A DNA stretch of 64,000 nt from Methyloceanibacter stevinii (lineage in GTDB: Bacteria > Pseudomonadota > Alphaproteobacteria > Rhizobiales > Methyloligellaceae): NCBI RefSeq assembly GCF_001723355.1, contig NZ_LPWE01000010.1, positions 310,001 through 374,000 of the forward strand, written 5' to 3'. Under the pieces are notes generated by a model that was not told the DNA's origin, ran no database searches, and saw only the letters and a program-made list of their open reading frames with translations. Within the stretch, counting starts at the first letter, position 1. Every line of letters starts with the position of its first letter. Below are positions 10,466-20,830 of the stretch, piece by piece. Made by a program: the position numbers and the translations under genes.

Positions 10466-12738
10466 GTGCAGTACACGAACTGGCAGAGCTCCGGCGCTGA
10501 CGGCGCCGGCGGGGTGCGCGCACCCCTGACCATCGCGGCCCTCGCGCTGGCGCTGATCGGGCTGTGCCTGCTCGGCTTGGGCGGGACCGGAACGCTCGCG
10601 CTTGCGCCGCTGCTGCTGGGGTTCGCGCTCTTTGTCGTTGCCATGCGTATCCAGCCCACGGCCGACCATAGCCGGCTCGCGGCCCTGGCCGACCGGCTCA
10701 ATACCGACATCGAATCGATCAAGGACTTGCAGTGGGAAATCCGCGAACGCGAGAGGCGCTATCGCGACCTGCTGGATCACCAGGACGAGGTCATCGCGCG
10801 CCGCGATTGGCAAAACAATCTGTCTTTCGTCAACGATGCGTTCTGCAGAACATTCGGCGTCGCGCGAGACGACGTTCTCGGCGCGCCGCTGACGCTGCCG
10901 ATTCTCGATAGCGAATCCGGTTCGAGAAGCGAAGAGACAGGCGCGGGCCGGAGCACCCGCGTGATCGAGCTGAACACCACATCGGGCCCGCGCTGGTTCG
11001 TGTGGGAAGACTTCGTCTTGCCGAGTGAGGACGGAACGGCCGGCGAGGTTCAGAGCGTCGCCCGTGACGTGACCGAGCAGCGGGCCGCCGAATTGGCCTG
11101 GCGCGGGCGCGCGACGAAGCCATGACGGCGAACCAGGCCAAGTCGCAGTTCCTCGCCTCGATGAGCCATGAAATCCGTACACCGATGAACGGCATCCTCG
11201 GCATGACGGGGCTACTTCTCGACACCAAGCTCTCGCCGGAGCAGCTGACCTATGCGCACGCCATTTCGGCATCGGCGACAACGCTTCTGAGCCTCATCGA
11301 CGAGGTTCTCGACTTCTCCAAGATCGAGGCGGGCAAGATGGAACTGCGCCCTGCGCCGTTCGACCTGTCCGAGGCTATTCAAGGCGTCGTCGAACTGCTC
11401 GCTCCCCGCGCCCGCGAGAAGGGATTGGAGATCGGCTGGCTCGTTGCGCCCGACCTCCCACAACGCGTGGTCGGGGATGAGATCCGCGTCCGCCAGGTGC
11501 TGATCAATCTCCTCGGCAATGCCATCAAATTTACCGAGCACGGCGGCGTAAGCCTGTCCGTCGGCCAGGCCGCCGCTTCGTCGGACGCCGGCCGACCGGT
11601 CCTCCGCTTTGACGTGACTGACACCGGTCCCGGCGTGCGCGCCGACGCGCTCGAGCGCATCTTCGCCGAGTTCGAACAAGCCGATCAGGGTCCGACTCGC
11701 CGCCACGGCGGGACGGGGCTTGGCCTCACGATCTCGAAGCGGCTCGTGCAGGCGATGGGCGGTGACATCCGGGTTGCAAACCAGACGGGCGCGGGCACGA
11801 CGTTCAGCGTGGATCTCCCGCTCGAGGCCCCAATCGACACCCCGTGCCTCGGCGCCGCGTGGCCAAAGCCCAGGCCGGGTGAACGCGTGCTCATCCTGCT
11901 CGAGGGCCAAACGGAAGCCACCATCGCTGAAGACCTCATCGCCAGCGCCGGGGCTTCGGTGACCTGCGTCTCCCGCGCCGAAGCCACCAACGTCGCGCAA
12001 CGTGGCGCCAACGAAGGCGCTCCGTACACCGCACTTCTGACCGACCTGGCGAACGCCGAATACGGCGCGCGGTCCCTCGTTCCGCTGCTCGGCCGCGCCC
12101 AAGGCCAGCCGGAGCCCCGCGTGGTGGTGGTCATCGACCCGGGCGAGCGCGATGCCTACGCAGCGCTCGCAGATCAGGGGCAGACTGCCTTTCTGGTGCG
12201 TCCGGTGAGGCCGGTCTCGGCGCTGACGCGCCTGTTCACCCCACCGGAAGCGCCCCAGAAATCCGTACACCGTCTCGGCAGCGGCACTGCCGCCCGCGCC
12301 CATGCAGCAACGGGGCTGTCAGTCCTGCTCGCCGAAGACAATGACATCAACGCCTTGTTGGCGCGCACCGTCCTTATGAAGGCCGGAGCCACCGTGATCC
12401 GCGCGCGCAACGGCGCCGAAGCCATTGCGAAAGCCAAGGACGCGCTCGGCACCGGATCCGGCTTCGACTTGATCCTGATGGATATCCACATGCCGGATGT
12501 CGGCGGAATCGAAGCCGCGGCCCGAATCCGGGCCCTGTATCCCGGCAGCGCAGAGCCGGGGACCGGGCGCCCGCCGATTGTTGCCCTCACCGCCAATGCC
12601 TATGCAGAGGACCGTGAATCCTATCTCGCGGCCGGCCTGGACGACTATCTCGCCAAACCCTTCGAAAAACGGGACTTGGAAGAGCTGGTCCAACGCTGGC
12701 AACGGAACCGCTATGCGGCCGGGGCCGGCGCTGCCTAG
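10466..12738 (+). CDS. Hybrid PAS-sensor histidine kinase / response regulator, frameshifted in this sequence
   Basis: As read there are two overlapping frames. The first, 10466-11125, has two N-terminal membrane helices (about residues 20-55) and a PAS domain ending in a [13 protein letters not shown] linker. The second, 11122-12738, has HisKA with the phospho-acceptor in [12 protein letters not shown], HATPase_c motifs ([30 protein letters not shown]) and a C-terminal receiver with [16 protein letters not shown] and LAKPF. One missing base near 11090-11110 restores a continuous linker ([18 protein letters not shown]), so this is one gene. Because the break creates an ATGA overlap, two coupled proteins cannot be fully excluded. 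Starts with GTG. Ligand and partner unknown. Confidence 0.85.
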
Positions 12739-12919
12739 TCACTGGAATCCGTTTCAGTCGCACACGGATATCCACCGCCTGTCACATAGGGTTCGAATTG
12801 GTTTGCTAACCCGCTTCTGATGTGGCCGAATCGGGGGTGGCCGGAAGGCCCTGCGATCCGTAGAGAGCTTGGCAAAAGCCTCGCGGCACGATCCCCGAAA
12901 ATGTCAGGTGGGCAGCACT

Positions 12920-13942
12920 ATGCCGACGAAAACGACTCCGGGACGCTTTGCAGAGAAGTTTCTGGTGGGAGCCAAATTCCCCGGCTTGAATTTCCGAGGC
13001 GTCCCTGGCGGACTGCCGTTTATGGGCAGGGGCGGCGCTTTGGGCAAAGGCCTTGCCCTGGGCAAGGGCGGCTTCTCGGCAGGCCTTCGCGGGCGGCTTC
13101 AGCCACCGCAGGTTTATGGGCGGATCGGCTCGCTCGAAGTCCGGCTCGCACGCAAGAAAAGCGAAATCCGCCGGGCGCAGCGCCTCCGCTACAAAGTGTT
13201 CTACGAGGAGATGGCAGCCACGCCCAACGCGTTGGCCATGCTGTCGCGCCGCGACGAGGATGCGTTCGATCCGATTTTCGACCATCTCCTTGTGCTGGAC
13301 CACGGCGACCCCAACCGAAAGGGGTGGAGGCGGCCCAAGGTGGTCGGCACGTATCGCGTTCTGCGCCAGGACATCGCCGACGAACACGATGGGTTCTACA
13401 CCCAGGGCGAATACGACATCGAACCGTTGATCCAATCCAAGCCCGGTTACAGCTTCATGGAGCTCGGCCGTTCCTGTGTGCTGAAACCGTACCGCAACCG
13501 CCGCACGGTGGAGCTTCTGTGGCACGGCATCTGGTCCTATGTGCGCCAGCACGGCGTCGACGTCATGGTCGGCTGCGCCAGCTTCCCGGGTGTCGATCCC
13601 GCCCAGCATGCGATGGCGCTCAGCTTCCTGCACCACACCGCCAGCCCGCCCGAAGAGTGGCGCGTCTCGGCGCACAATCATCTGCGTGTCGACATGAACA
13701 TGATGCCGCAGGAAGCGCTGAACATGCGCGCGGCGCTGAAGGCGATGCCGCCGCTGATCAAGGGGTATCTGCGGCTCGGGGCCTATATCGGCGACGGTGC
13801 GGTGATCGACCGGCAGTTCGGGACCACAGATGTCCTGATCATCCTGCCGGTGGAGCACATCAACTCGCGCTATTTCGCCCATTTCGGCGCGCCGGACGAA
13901 CTTTCGGCCCCGGTCGCGCATGATTTCGGGCCGCTGAACTAG
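12920..13942 (+). CDS. GNAT-type acyltransferase, OlsB-like (ornithine lipid synthesis)
   Basis: An acetyl/acyltransferase of the hemolysin-like GNAT class (PF13444), to which ornithine acyl-ACP N-acyltransferase OlsB belongs. OlsB transfers a 3-hydroxyacyl chain from ACP to ornithine. Visible features are the RLRYKVFYEEM motif near the start of the catalytic domain, ELGRSCVLKPYRNRRTVELLW, and a C-terminal GDGAVIDRQFGTTDVLIILP stretch. The first 60 residues are glycine-rich and not conserved. The ATG at 12920 is preferred over a TTG at 12869. No olsA is adjacent, so ornithine lipid synthesis is inferred from family only. Confidence 0.72.
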   Translation: MPTKTTPGRFAEKFLVGAKFPGLNFRGVPGGLPFMGRGGALGKGLALGKGGFSAGLRGRLQPPQVYGRIGSLEVRLARKKSEIRRAQRLRYKVFYEEMAATPNALAMLSRRDEDAFDPIFDHLLVLDHGDPNRKGWRRPKVVGTYRVLRQDIADEHDGFYTQGEYDIEPLIQSKPGYSFMELGRSCVLKPYRNRRTVELLWHGIWSYVRQHGVDVMVGCASFPGVDPAQHAMALSFLHHTASPPEEWRVSAHNHLRVDMNMMPQEALNMRAALKAMPPLIKGYLRLGAYIGDGAVIDRQFGTTDVLIILPVEHINSRYFAHFGAPDELSAPVAHDFGPLN

Positions 13943-14010
13943 TCGGGGCCGACCGACCCCCGCCGCCGATGCCGTTTGACGCCGTGCGGAGCGCTACCTA
14001 AATTTCCCGC

Positions 14011-15105
14011 ATGGGTCATACAGACGTCAAAAGCGCCATGGCGGCGGCGGACGCAGCAGCCGGATTGCGTCAGCTCAACGAACGCTCGCGCGAGATCTTC
14101 CGGCGCATCGTCGAGACCTATCTGGAGACGGGCGAACCGGTCGGCTCGCGCAATTTGAGCCGTGCCCTGCCGATGACCCTGTCGCCGGCCTCCGTGCGCA
14201 ATGTCATGTCCGACCTCGAGGGGCTGGGGCTGATCTACGCTCCGCACACGAGCGCCGGCCGGTTGCCGACGCAAACCGGCTTGCGGCTCTTCGTGGACGG
14301 CCTGCTGGAGATCGGCGACGTCACGGAGGCGGAGCGCAAGGAAATCGAAGCCCGCATTGGCGCGAGCGGCCGCCACCGGGGCGTGAAGGATTATCTCGCC
14401 GAGGCGGGCGAAATGCTGTCGGGCCTGTCTCGCTGCGCCGGTGTGGTCTTGGCCGAGAAGCAAAGCAAGACGCTGCGGCAGGTTGAATTCGTCAATCTCG
14501 GTCAAGGTCAGGCGCTGGCGGTGCTCGTGAGCGAAGACGGGGACGTCGAAAACCGCATCGTGACGCTTCCTCAAGGATTACCGCCGTCGTCCCTGAACGA
14601 AGCAACGAACTACATGAACGCGCGTATCGCCGGCATGACGCTGGAAGAGGCGCGCAAGCGCGTCGAGACGGAGATCGAGGAACGGCGCGCTCAGCTCGAC
14701 GAACTGACGGCGCGGGTGGTCACGGACGGACTCGCGACCTGGTCGGGCGAGGCCGACAATCGGCAGAGCCTGATCGTGTGCGGCCGGGCGCATCTTCTCG
14801 AGGACATCAAGGCGATGGAGGACCTCGAGCGGGTCCGGCTGCTGTTCGAGGATCTCGATGCCAAAAAAGGGCTGATCCAACTGCTCGGTCTTGCCGAACG
14901 GGCCCAGGGCGTCCGGATTTTCATCGGTTCGGAGAACAACCTTTTTTCTCTCTCCGGCTCGGCTCTGATCGTGTCACCGTTTGAGGATTCGGAACAGAAG
15001 ATCGTCGGCGTGCTGGGCGTGATCGGGCCGACGCGCCTCAACTACGCCCGCATCATTCCGATGGTGGACTACACGGCGCGGCTCCTCGGGCGGCTCGTCC
15101 CTTAG
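14011..15105 (+). CDS. hrcA: Heat-inducible transcription repressor HrcA
   Basis: Repressor of class I heat-shock genes that binds CIRCE elements. The N-terminal winged helix includes [20 protein letters not shown] and [18 protein letters not shown] followed by HTSAGRLPT, all typical. The GAF-like middle and C-terminal [19 protein letters not shown] and [24 protein letters not shown] segments are intact. The length of 364 residues is normal. grpE follows about 100 bases downstream. No CIRCE inverted repeat was seen anywhere in the window, so its targets (probably groESL) lie elsewhere. Confidence 0.96.
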   Translation: MGHTDVKSAMAAADAAAGLRQLNERSREIFRRIVETYLETGEPVGSRNLSRALPMTLSPASVRNVMSDLEGLGLIYAPHTSAGRLPTQTGLRLFVDGLLEIGDVTEAERKEIEARIGASGRHRGVKDYLAEAGEMLSGLSRCAGVVLAEKQSKTLRQVEFVNLGQGQALAVLVSEDGDVENRIVTLPQGLPPSSLNEATNYMNARIAGMTLEEARKRVETEIEERRAQLDELTARVVTDGLATWSGEADNRQSLIVCGRAHLLEDIKAMEDLERVRLLFEDLDAKKGLIQLLGLAERAQGVRIFIGSENNLFSLSGSALIVSPFEDSEQKIVGVLGVIGPTRLNYARIIPMVDYTARLLGRLVP

Positions 15106-15204
15106 GCTTCCGCCACGGCGATCCCCGCCTTCTCCCTTGATTTTTGTCGCCGCCCGGTCGATATCCGGGGCTCTTCCTGTCAATCCAAACGCTTGAGAGT
15201 TTTG

Positions 15205-15867
15205 ATGCCGGACGAACCTTCCGATACCCGCCCCAATGACAAGCCGCAGGCGCCGCAAGGCGCACCGGAGGCGTCCGCCACCAAGGACGCCGGCACCGAC
15301 GTCGCGGGCGATCTCGAGGCGCTGCTGACGGAAAACGCGGACATGCGCGACAAGGTCTTGCGCACCATGGCCGACATGGAGAACCTGCGCCGCCGCACCG
15401 AGCGCGAGAAGGAAGATACCTCACGCTACGCCATCTCGAATTTCGCGCGCGACGTTCTCACCATCGGCGACAATCTGCGCCGCGTGCTCGAACATGTGCC
15501 GGCGGAGGCGGCGGAAAAGGACCCGGCGCTCAAGAGCCTTCTCGAAGGCGTGGAGCTGACCGAGCGCGAGCTGCTCAAGATGATGGAGAAGCATGGCGTC
15601 ACGCGGCTGGAGCCGCTGGGGCAGCGCTTCGACCCCAATCAGGAGCAGGCCATGTACGAAGTCCCGACCACGGACGTGCCGGACGGCACGGTGGTGCAGG
15701 TTATGCAGGCTGGCTTCACCATTGGCGACCGGGTCTTGCGGCCCGCGCTCGTCGCTGTGTCCAAGGGCGGCCCGAAACCGGCCCCCACACCGAAAGGCGG
15801 TGCGCCTGAGGGCAACGGCTTCGGTACCGGCCCTGCCGCCAACGACGACACCAAAGGCAAGAGCTAG
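15205..15867 (+). CDS. grpE: Nucleotide exchange factor GrpE
   Basis: Co-chaperone that releases ADP from DnaK. The acidic, low-complexity N-terminus (about 40 residues) is followed by a long coiled coil (LEALLTENADMRDKVLRTMADMENLRRR) and the beta domain with RFDPNQEQAMYEVPT and GTVVQVMQAGFTIGDRVLRPALV. The ATG at 15205 is chosen over a TTG at 15193. At 220 residues it is slightly longer than average because of a glycine/proline-rich tail. It lies between hrcA and dnaK, with alkB inserted on the opposite strand. Confidence 0.95.
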   Translation: MPDEPSDTRPNDKPQAPQGAPEASATKDAGTDVAGDLEALLTENADMRDKVLRTMADMENLRRRTEREKEDTSRYAISNFARDVLTIGDNLRRVLEHVPAEAAEKDPALKSLLEGVELTERELLKMMEKHGVTRLEPLGQRFDPNQEQAMYEVPTTDVPDGTVVQVMQAGFTIGDRVLRPALVAVSKGGPKPAPTPKGGAPEGNGFGTGPAANDDTKGKS

Positions 15868-15879
15868 CAGGCAGCGCGC

Positions 15880-16506
15880 CTAAGCCGGTTTTGTGACGCG
15901 GCGGAGCGTGAGGTTGAACCGCCCGCCCTCGTCCAGGAGATCGCTCGTCCCGGGCAGCACGCAGTCGATACCGTGATAGGCAAGCCGGTCTGCACCCCCC
16001 AGAACGACCACGTCCCCGGACGCCAGTTCGAGTTTGCGCGTCGGGCCTTTCCGGGTGGTGCCGCCGACACGGAAAATTGCCCTATCGCCAAGCGAGACCG
16101 ACAGCACGGGAGCTTCGAACTCGTCCTCGTCCCGGTCCTGATGCAGCCCCATCTTGGCCGTGCCGCCATAGTAGTTGATCAGGCAGGCTTCCGGCCGATG
16201 GGGATAGCCGGCAAGCTTCTCCCACAGCGCAATGAGCCTTGGGGGAATCGCGGGCCAAGAGGCGCCCGTCTCGGGATGGGTGGCCTGATAGCGATAGCCG
16301 CGCGCCTTGTCCGTGACCCAGCCCAGCATGCCCGCGTTGGTCATCCGGACCGACATGGGCCTGCCCGACCGCGGCATGGTGGGGATGAACAGCGGTACCT
16401 GCCGAATAATCTTGCGAATATCGCCCAGCAGCGCGGTCTGTTCGGCCACGGTTAATTCTTTCGGAAAATACTGCACGCGCCGTTTGCCCTTCCGCGTCCC
16501 TTCCAC
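15880..16506 (-). CDS. alkB: DNA oxidative demethylase AlkB
   Basis: Fe(II)/2-oxoglutarate dioxygenase that directly reverses 1-methyladenine and 3-methylcytosine lesions. The metal triad is visible as H122 and D124 (LHQDRDE) and H178 (YHGID), with 2-oxoglutarate-binding arginines in RFNLTLRR (196-203). The nucleotide-recognition lid contains MSVRMTNAGMLGW. The length of 208 residues is typical. It starts with GTG and is transcribed against the surrounding heat-shock genes, converging on grpE with a 12-base gap. Confidence 0.93.
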   Translation of the reverse strand: MEGTRKGKRRVQYFPKELTVAEQTALLGDIRKIIRQVPLFIPTMPRSGRPMSVRMTNAGMLGWVTDKARGYRYQATHPETGASWPAIPPRLIALWEKLAGYPHRPEACLINYYGGTAKMGLHQDRDEDEFEAPVLSVSLGDRAIFRVGGTTRKGPTRKLELASGDVVVLGGADRLAYHGIDCVLPGTSDLLDEGGRFNLTLRRVTKPA

Positions 16507-16828
16507 GCCACTCGCCTTGAAGCTCTAGTCTACCGGGCGGAAATGCTCAGGACAGGGCCCATCGCGAGGTGTCCGGGGTGACAAAGGAGGATCGCGCAAG
16601 AGCACCGGCGGCGATACCTGGAATACCTCCAGATGCGACCTGTGTTCTCCTTGCGGGCCCTAGGGTTGGCACCTATATAACCGCGGAACCCCGTGTGATT
16701 TTGCGCATGGGGGCGCTGCGAAACAATTGGGAACCGGATCGCGCCGCCTTGAGGAAGGCCAGGCGCATCAGTGAATGCCGGGTGCCGCGCTAGGGCCCGG
16801 ACGGTTTGCCAGAAAGAGAGGCTCGGAA
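16507..16828. other. Intergenic region between alkB and dnaK
   Basis: About 320 bases without a credible gene; the short open frame inside it has no start context or conserved pattern. It holds the RpoH-type promoter described separately, and the dnaK leader of about 150 bases. Confidence 0.7.
16650..16678 (+). promoter_or_regulatory. Predicted RpoH (sigma-32) promoter of dnaK
   Basis: CTTG at 16650-16653 and CCTATAT at 16672-16678 are separated by 18 bases. This closely matches the alphaproteobacterial heat-shock consensus CTTG-N17/18-CYTATNT. It sits about 150 bases upstream of the dnaK start and points towards it. The match is by eye; a start site has not been shown. Confidence 0.75.
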
Positions 16829-18754
16829 ATGGCGAAAGTTATTGGTATCGACCTCGGCACGACGAATTCTTGTGTCGCGGTCATGGATGGAACAAGCCCG
16901 AAGGTCATCGAAAATGCCGAGGGCGTGCGCACGACACCGTCCATGGTGGCGTTTGCCGACGACGACGAGGTGCTGATCGGACTGCCGGCGAAGCGCCAAG
17001 CCGTTACCAATCCCGAAAATACGATGTTCGCGATCAAACGCCTGATCGGTCGCCGCTTCGACGACCCGACGGTTGCCAAGGATCAAAAGCTCGTCCCATA
17101 CGAGATCATCAAGGCGGACAACGGCGATGCGTGGGTCGAATCCCATGGCAAGAAGTACTCACCCTCCCAAATCTCCGCCTACATCCTTCAGAAGATGAAA
17201 GAGACGGCCGAAGCCCATCTTGGGCAGAAGGTCGAACAGGCCGTTATCACGGTTCCCGCCTATTTCAACGACGCTCAGCGCCAGGCGACAAAAGACGCCG
17301 GCAAAATCGCCGGCCTTGAGGTGCTCCGCATCATCAACGAGCCGACCGCTGCCGCGCTTGCCTACGGTCTTGACAAGAAGGACGGCCAGACCATTGCCGT
17401 CTACGATCTTGGCGGCGGCACGTTCGACGTCTCCATTCTCGAGATCGGCGACGGTGTGTTCGAGGTGAAGTCGACCAACGGCGACACGTTCCTCGGCGGC
17501 GAGGACTTCGACATGCGCCTGGTCGATTACCTGGCCGACGAGTTCAAGAAGGAGAACGGCATCGATCTGCGCGGCGACAAGCTCGCTCTGCAGCGCCTGA
17601 AAGAGGCGGCCGAGAAGGCCAAGATCGAGCTGTCGTCGACGCAGCAGACGGAAATCAACCTGCCCTTCATCACGGCCGATCAGTCGGGTCCGAAGCATCT
17701 GACCATGAAGCTGACCCGCGCGAAGCTCGAGAGCCTCGTGGAAGACCTGATCAAGCGCACCATCGCCCCGTGCGAGGCGGCGCTGAAGGATGCCGGCCTG
17801 AAGGCTGGCGACATCAACGAGGTGATCCTCGTCGGCGGCATGACCCGCATGCCGAAGGTCGCCGAGACGGTGAAGACCTTCTTCGGCAAGGATCCGCATA
17901 AGGGCGTGAACCCGGACGAAGTCGTGGCCATCGGCGCCGCGATCCAGGCGGGCGTCCTGCAGGGCGACGTCAAGGACGTGCTGCTGCTCGACGTGACGCC
18001 GCTGTCGCTCGGTATCGAGACGCTGGGCGGCGTATTCACCCGTCTCATTGACCGCAACACGACGATCCCGACCAAGAAGAGCCAGGTCTTCTCCACCGCC
18101 GAAGACAATCAGAATGCGGTGACGATCCGGGTCTTCCAGGGCGAGCGCGAGATGGCTGCGGACAACAAGATGCTTGGCCAGTTCGACCTTGTCGGCATTC
18201 CGCCCGCACCCCGCGGCGTGCCGCAGATCGAGGTCACGTTCGATATCGACGCCAATGGCATCGTGAATGTCTCGGCGGCGGACAAGGCGACCGGCAAGGA
18301 GCAGTCGATCCGGATCCAGGCCTCTGGCGGTCTGTCCGATACGGACATCGACCGCATGGTCAAGGAAGCCGAAAGCCATGCCGAGGAAGACAAGAAGCGC
18401 CGCGAACTCGTCGAGGTCCGCAACCAGGCGGAAGCGCTGACCCATTCGACCGAAAAGATGCTCGCCGATTTCGGCGACAAGGTTTCGGCCGAGGACAAGG
18501 CAGCGGTCGAGGCTGCCGCGGCCGAAGTAAAGACCGCCGCCGAAGGCGAGGATGTGGAAGCTATCAAGCAGAAGCTTGAGGCATTGGCCCAAGCCTCGAT
18601 GAAGCTTGGCGAAGCCATGTATCAGTCGAACGAGGCCGAGGGTGCCGCTGAGGGCCCCTCCGCCGACGCGGCCGGAAGCGGCGGCACGGACGAGAACGTG
18701 GTCGATGTCGACTTTGAGGAAGTCAAAGACGACGACGACAAGAAATCCGCGTAA
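16829..18754 (+). CDS. dnaK: Molecular chaperone DnaK (Hsp70)
   Basis: ATP-dependent chaperone working with DnaJ and GrpE. The ATG at 16829 begins [18 protein letters not shown], the first phosphate-binding loop. [21 protein letters not shown], the second loop [15 protein letters not shown] and [12 protein letters not shown] are all present. The substrate-binding domain and helical lid follow, and the C-terminus is the acidic [13 protein letters not shown] tail. The protein is 641 residues, full length. It is preceded by an RpoH-type promoter and followed by a stem-loop and dnaJ. Confidence 0.98.
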   Translation: MAKVIGIDLGTTNSCVAVMDGTSPKVIENAEGVRTTPSMVAFADDDEVLIGLPAKRQAVTNPENTMFAIKRLIGRRFDDPTVAKDQKLVPYEIIKADNGDAWVESHGKKYSPSQISAYILQKMKETAEAHLGQKVEQAVITVPAYFNDAQRQATKDAGKIAGLEVLRIINEPTAAALAYGLDKKDGQTIAVYDLGGGTFDVSILEIGDGVFEVKSTNGDTFLGGEDFDMRLVDYLADEFKKENGIDLRGDKLALQRLKEAAEKAKIELSSTQQTEINLPFITADQSGPKHLTMKLTRAKLESLVEDLIKRTIAPCEAALKDAGLKAGDINEVILVGGMTRMPKVAETVKTFFGKDPHKGVNPDEVVAIGAAIQAGVLQGDVKDVLLLDVTPLSLGIETLGGVFTRLIDRNTTIPTKKSQVFSTAEDNQNAVTIRVFQGEREMAADNKMLGQFDLVGIPPAPRGVPQIEVTFDIDANGIVNVSAADKATGKEQSIRIQASGGLSDTDIDRMVKEAESHAEEDKKRRELVEVRNQAEALTHSTEKMLADFGDKVSAEDKAAVEAAAAEVKTAAEGEDVEAIKQKLEALAQASMKLGEAMYQSNEAEGAAEGPSADAAGSGGTDENVVDVDFEEVKDDDDKKSA

Positions 18755-18775
18755 CGACAAGGTCCAACACGGCAG

Positions 18776-18802
18776 CGGAGCCCCGATCCTCACGGGGCTC
18801 CG
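18776..18802 (+). terminator. Stem-loop between dnaK and dnaJ
   Basis: A perfect 10-bp inverted repeat (CGGAGCCCCG at 18776-18785 and its complement at 18793-18802) with a 7-base loop. No T-run follows, so it is more likely an attenuating or mRNA-stabilising hairpin than a full terminator. It would favour dnaK over dnaJ expression. Confidence 0.6.
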
Positions 18803-18872
18803 CCGGCTGCCCAATAAGAGGCCCGCATGCGCCCCGTTCGGAACCGAAGAGGTATGAGGGTCCGGAGGGGTA

Positions 18873-20030
18873 ATGGCGAAGCAGTGCTACTACGAAGTCC
18901 TCGGCGTTGCCCGCGGGGCCAATGACGCGGAGATCAAGACCGCGTTCCGGCGGCTTGCGAAGGAATGTCATCCCGACCGGCATGGCGGGGACGAGACCGC
19001 CGAAGAGCGTTTCAAGGTTGTCAACGAAGCCTATGAGATCCTGAAGGACCCGCAGCGCCGCGCGGCTTATGACCGGTTCGGCCATGCGGCCTTCGACGGG
19101 CGGTCCGGCTTTGGCGGTTTTGGCGGCGGCGCGGGCGGTCATGGCTTCGGTTCGGACTTTTCGGAGTCCATGTCGGCCATGTTCGACGATCTGTTCGGCG
19201 AGTTCATGGGCGCGCGCCGGCCGCGGCAACGCGGCGGCCGTGAGCGTGGCGCCGATCTCCGCTACAACATGCAGATTTCGCTGGCCGAGGCCTATGAAGG
19301 CCGCACGGCGCAAATCCGCGTCCCCACCGGCGTCACCTGCGAAGAGTGTTCCGGCTCGGGTGCCAAGCCCGGTACATCGCCGGTCACCTGCCGAACTTGT
19401 GGCGGCGCGGGCAAAGTCCGCGCGAGCCAAGGCTTCTTCACCATCGAACGGTCATGCCCCACATGCGACGGCCGCGGCGAGGTCATCGAAGACCCCTGCA
19501 CGAGCTGCCAAGGGACCGGGCGCGTGATGCGGGAGCGGACACTGTCCGTGACGATCCCCGAGGGCGTAGAGGACGGCACGCGGATCCGGCTCGCCGGCGA
19601 GGGTGAGGCGGGCTTGCGCGGCGGACCTCCGGGCGACCTCTACATTTTCTTGGCTATCAAGCCCCATGAGTTTTTCCAGCGCGACGGTGCGGACCTGTTC
19701 TGCCGCGCGCCGATCTCCATGACGACGGCTGCGCTGGGCGGCCAGATCGAAGTCCCGACGATCGACGGCGGACGTAGCCGCGTGAAGATTCCCGAGGGCA
19801 GCGAGAGCGGCAAACAGTTTCGCCTCAGAGGCAAAGGCATGCCCGTTCTGCGGTCCAAGCAGCAGGGCGACCTCTATATTCAGGTCGAGGTCGAAACGCC
19901 GAAGAACCTCACACGCAAGCAGCGCGATCTCTTGCGTCAGTTCGACGAGGAGTCGAACGCGGAGACGAGCCCCGAATCATCGGGCTTCTTCGCGCGCGTG
20001 AAAGAATTCTTCGACGGCATCGGCGAGTAG
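18873..20030 (+). CDS. dnaJ: Chaperone protein DnaJ
   Basis: Hsp40 co-chaperone that delivers substrates to DnaK and stimulates its ATPase. The J domain (residues 4-70) has the HPD motif at 33-35. A Gly/Phe-rich linker (about 80-115) follows. Four CxxCxGxG zinc repeats are present ([32 protein letters not shown]), then the two beta-barrel client domains. The length of 385 residues is normal. It is about 120 bases downstream of dnaK, in the same direction. Confidence 0.97.
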   Translation: MAKQCYYEVLGVARGANDAEIKTAFRRLAKECHPDRHGGDETAEERFKVVNEAYEILKDPQRRAAYDRFGHAAFDGRSGFGGFGGGAGGHGFGSDFSESMSAMFDDLFGEFMGARRPRQRGGRERGADLRYNMQISLAEAYEGRTAQIRVPTGVTCEECSGSGAKPGTSPVTCRTCGGAGKVRASQGFFTIERSCPTCDGRGEVIEDPCTSCQGTGRVMRERTLSVTIPEGVEDGTRIRLAGEGEAGLRGGPPGDLYIFLAIKPHEFFQRDGADLFCRAPISMTTAALGGQIEVPTIDGGRSRVKIPEGSESGKQFRLRGKGMPVLRSKQQGDLYIQVEVETPKNLTRKQRDLLRQFDEESNAETSPESSGFFARVKEFFDGIGE

Positions 20031-20242
20031 CGCATACGCCGTCACGCGATTAGGCCGATTAATTCCACGATCGCCTCTTCCGCTTCCACCAAACCGTCCC
20101 TACATGCATTCCCGCGCGGACGACAGGAGGGCGGCACCGGCGCGCTTCGCCATAAGGCCACGGCGAAGGCGCTCTAAGCCTCGACGGACAAGCCTCAGCC
20201 TGCAAAGATCAACGGGATGGCTCGACTACAACGGAGACGCTT

Positions 20243-20806
20243 ATGCGGTTGTTGTTTTTCGCAGGGAGCGCTCGAGAGGGATCGCACAACAAGAAGCTGG
20301 CCCGTCTGGGGCAGATGATCGCCGAAGCCAACGGCATAGAGGCCGTATTCGCCGATCTTTGCGACTACCACATGCCGATCTACCACGGCGATCTGGAAGA
20401 CGCCGAGGGCGTGCCGGAACGGGCCCAAGCCTTCAAGGCGCTTCTCGGTGAGTATGACGGCGTTATGATCGTCACGCCCGAATACAATTCCGGCATCCCG
20501 GCACTCCTCAAGAACACATTGGATTGGGTTAGCCGCGTTCGCACGGAGCCGAACGTGTTCCAGACCCGCGTGTTCGCGGTCTCGGGCACGTCACCCGGCT
20601 ATTACGGCGCCATGCGCGCGCTGCTGCAGCTGCGCCAAGTCCTCACGGTCGGGCTGGGCGCCACCGTGATCCCGCAACAAATGGCGTTGCCCGGCGCGAT
20701 GAAGGCCTTCGCCGAGGATGGTAGTCTGGTCGACGAGACGCGGCAGAAGATGTTTGCCGATGTGGTCGAGGCCTTGGCGGTGGCGGCGCGTAAGTTCGCG
20801 GCCTAG
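20243..20806 (+). CDS. NAD(P)H-dependent FMN reductase family protein
   Basis: Flavodoxin-fold quinone/chromate/azo-type reductase. The phosphate loop FAGSAREGSHNKKLA is at the N-terminus. The family motif TPEYNSGIPALLKNTLDWVSR and the FAVSGTSPGYYGAMRALLQLRQ segment are clear. The length of 187 residues is typical. It has its own upstream gap of about 210 bases after dnaJ and is followed closely by pyrF. The exact electron acceptor cannot be told from sequence. Confidence 0.87.
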   Translation: MRLLFFAGSAREGSHNKKLARLGQMIAEANGIEAVFADLCDYHMPIYHGDLEDAEGVPERAQAFKALLGEYDGVMIVTPEYNSGIPALLKNTLDWVSRVRTEPNVFQTRVFAVSGTSPGYYGAMRALLQLRQVLTVGLGATVIPQQMALPGAMKAFAEDGSLVDETRQKMFADVVEALAVAARKFAA

Positions 20807-20830
20807 GCGCGGAATCGTTTGGGGGGAAAC

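Noticed and set aside
13943-15204. CIRCE operator near hrcA or grpE
   Set aside because: No TTAGCACTC-N9-GAGTGCTAA-like repeat was seen.
16569-16793. Short open frame between alkB and dnaK
   Set aside because: No ribosome site or conserved pattern, and it runs through the predicted RpoH promoter.
20140-20172. Imperfect GC-rich hairpin between dnaJ and the FMN reductase as a terminator
   Set aside because: Stem has only six clean pairs, a long loop and no T-run.
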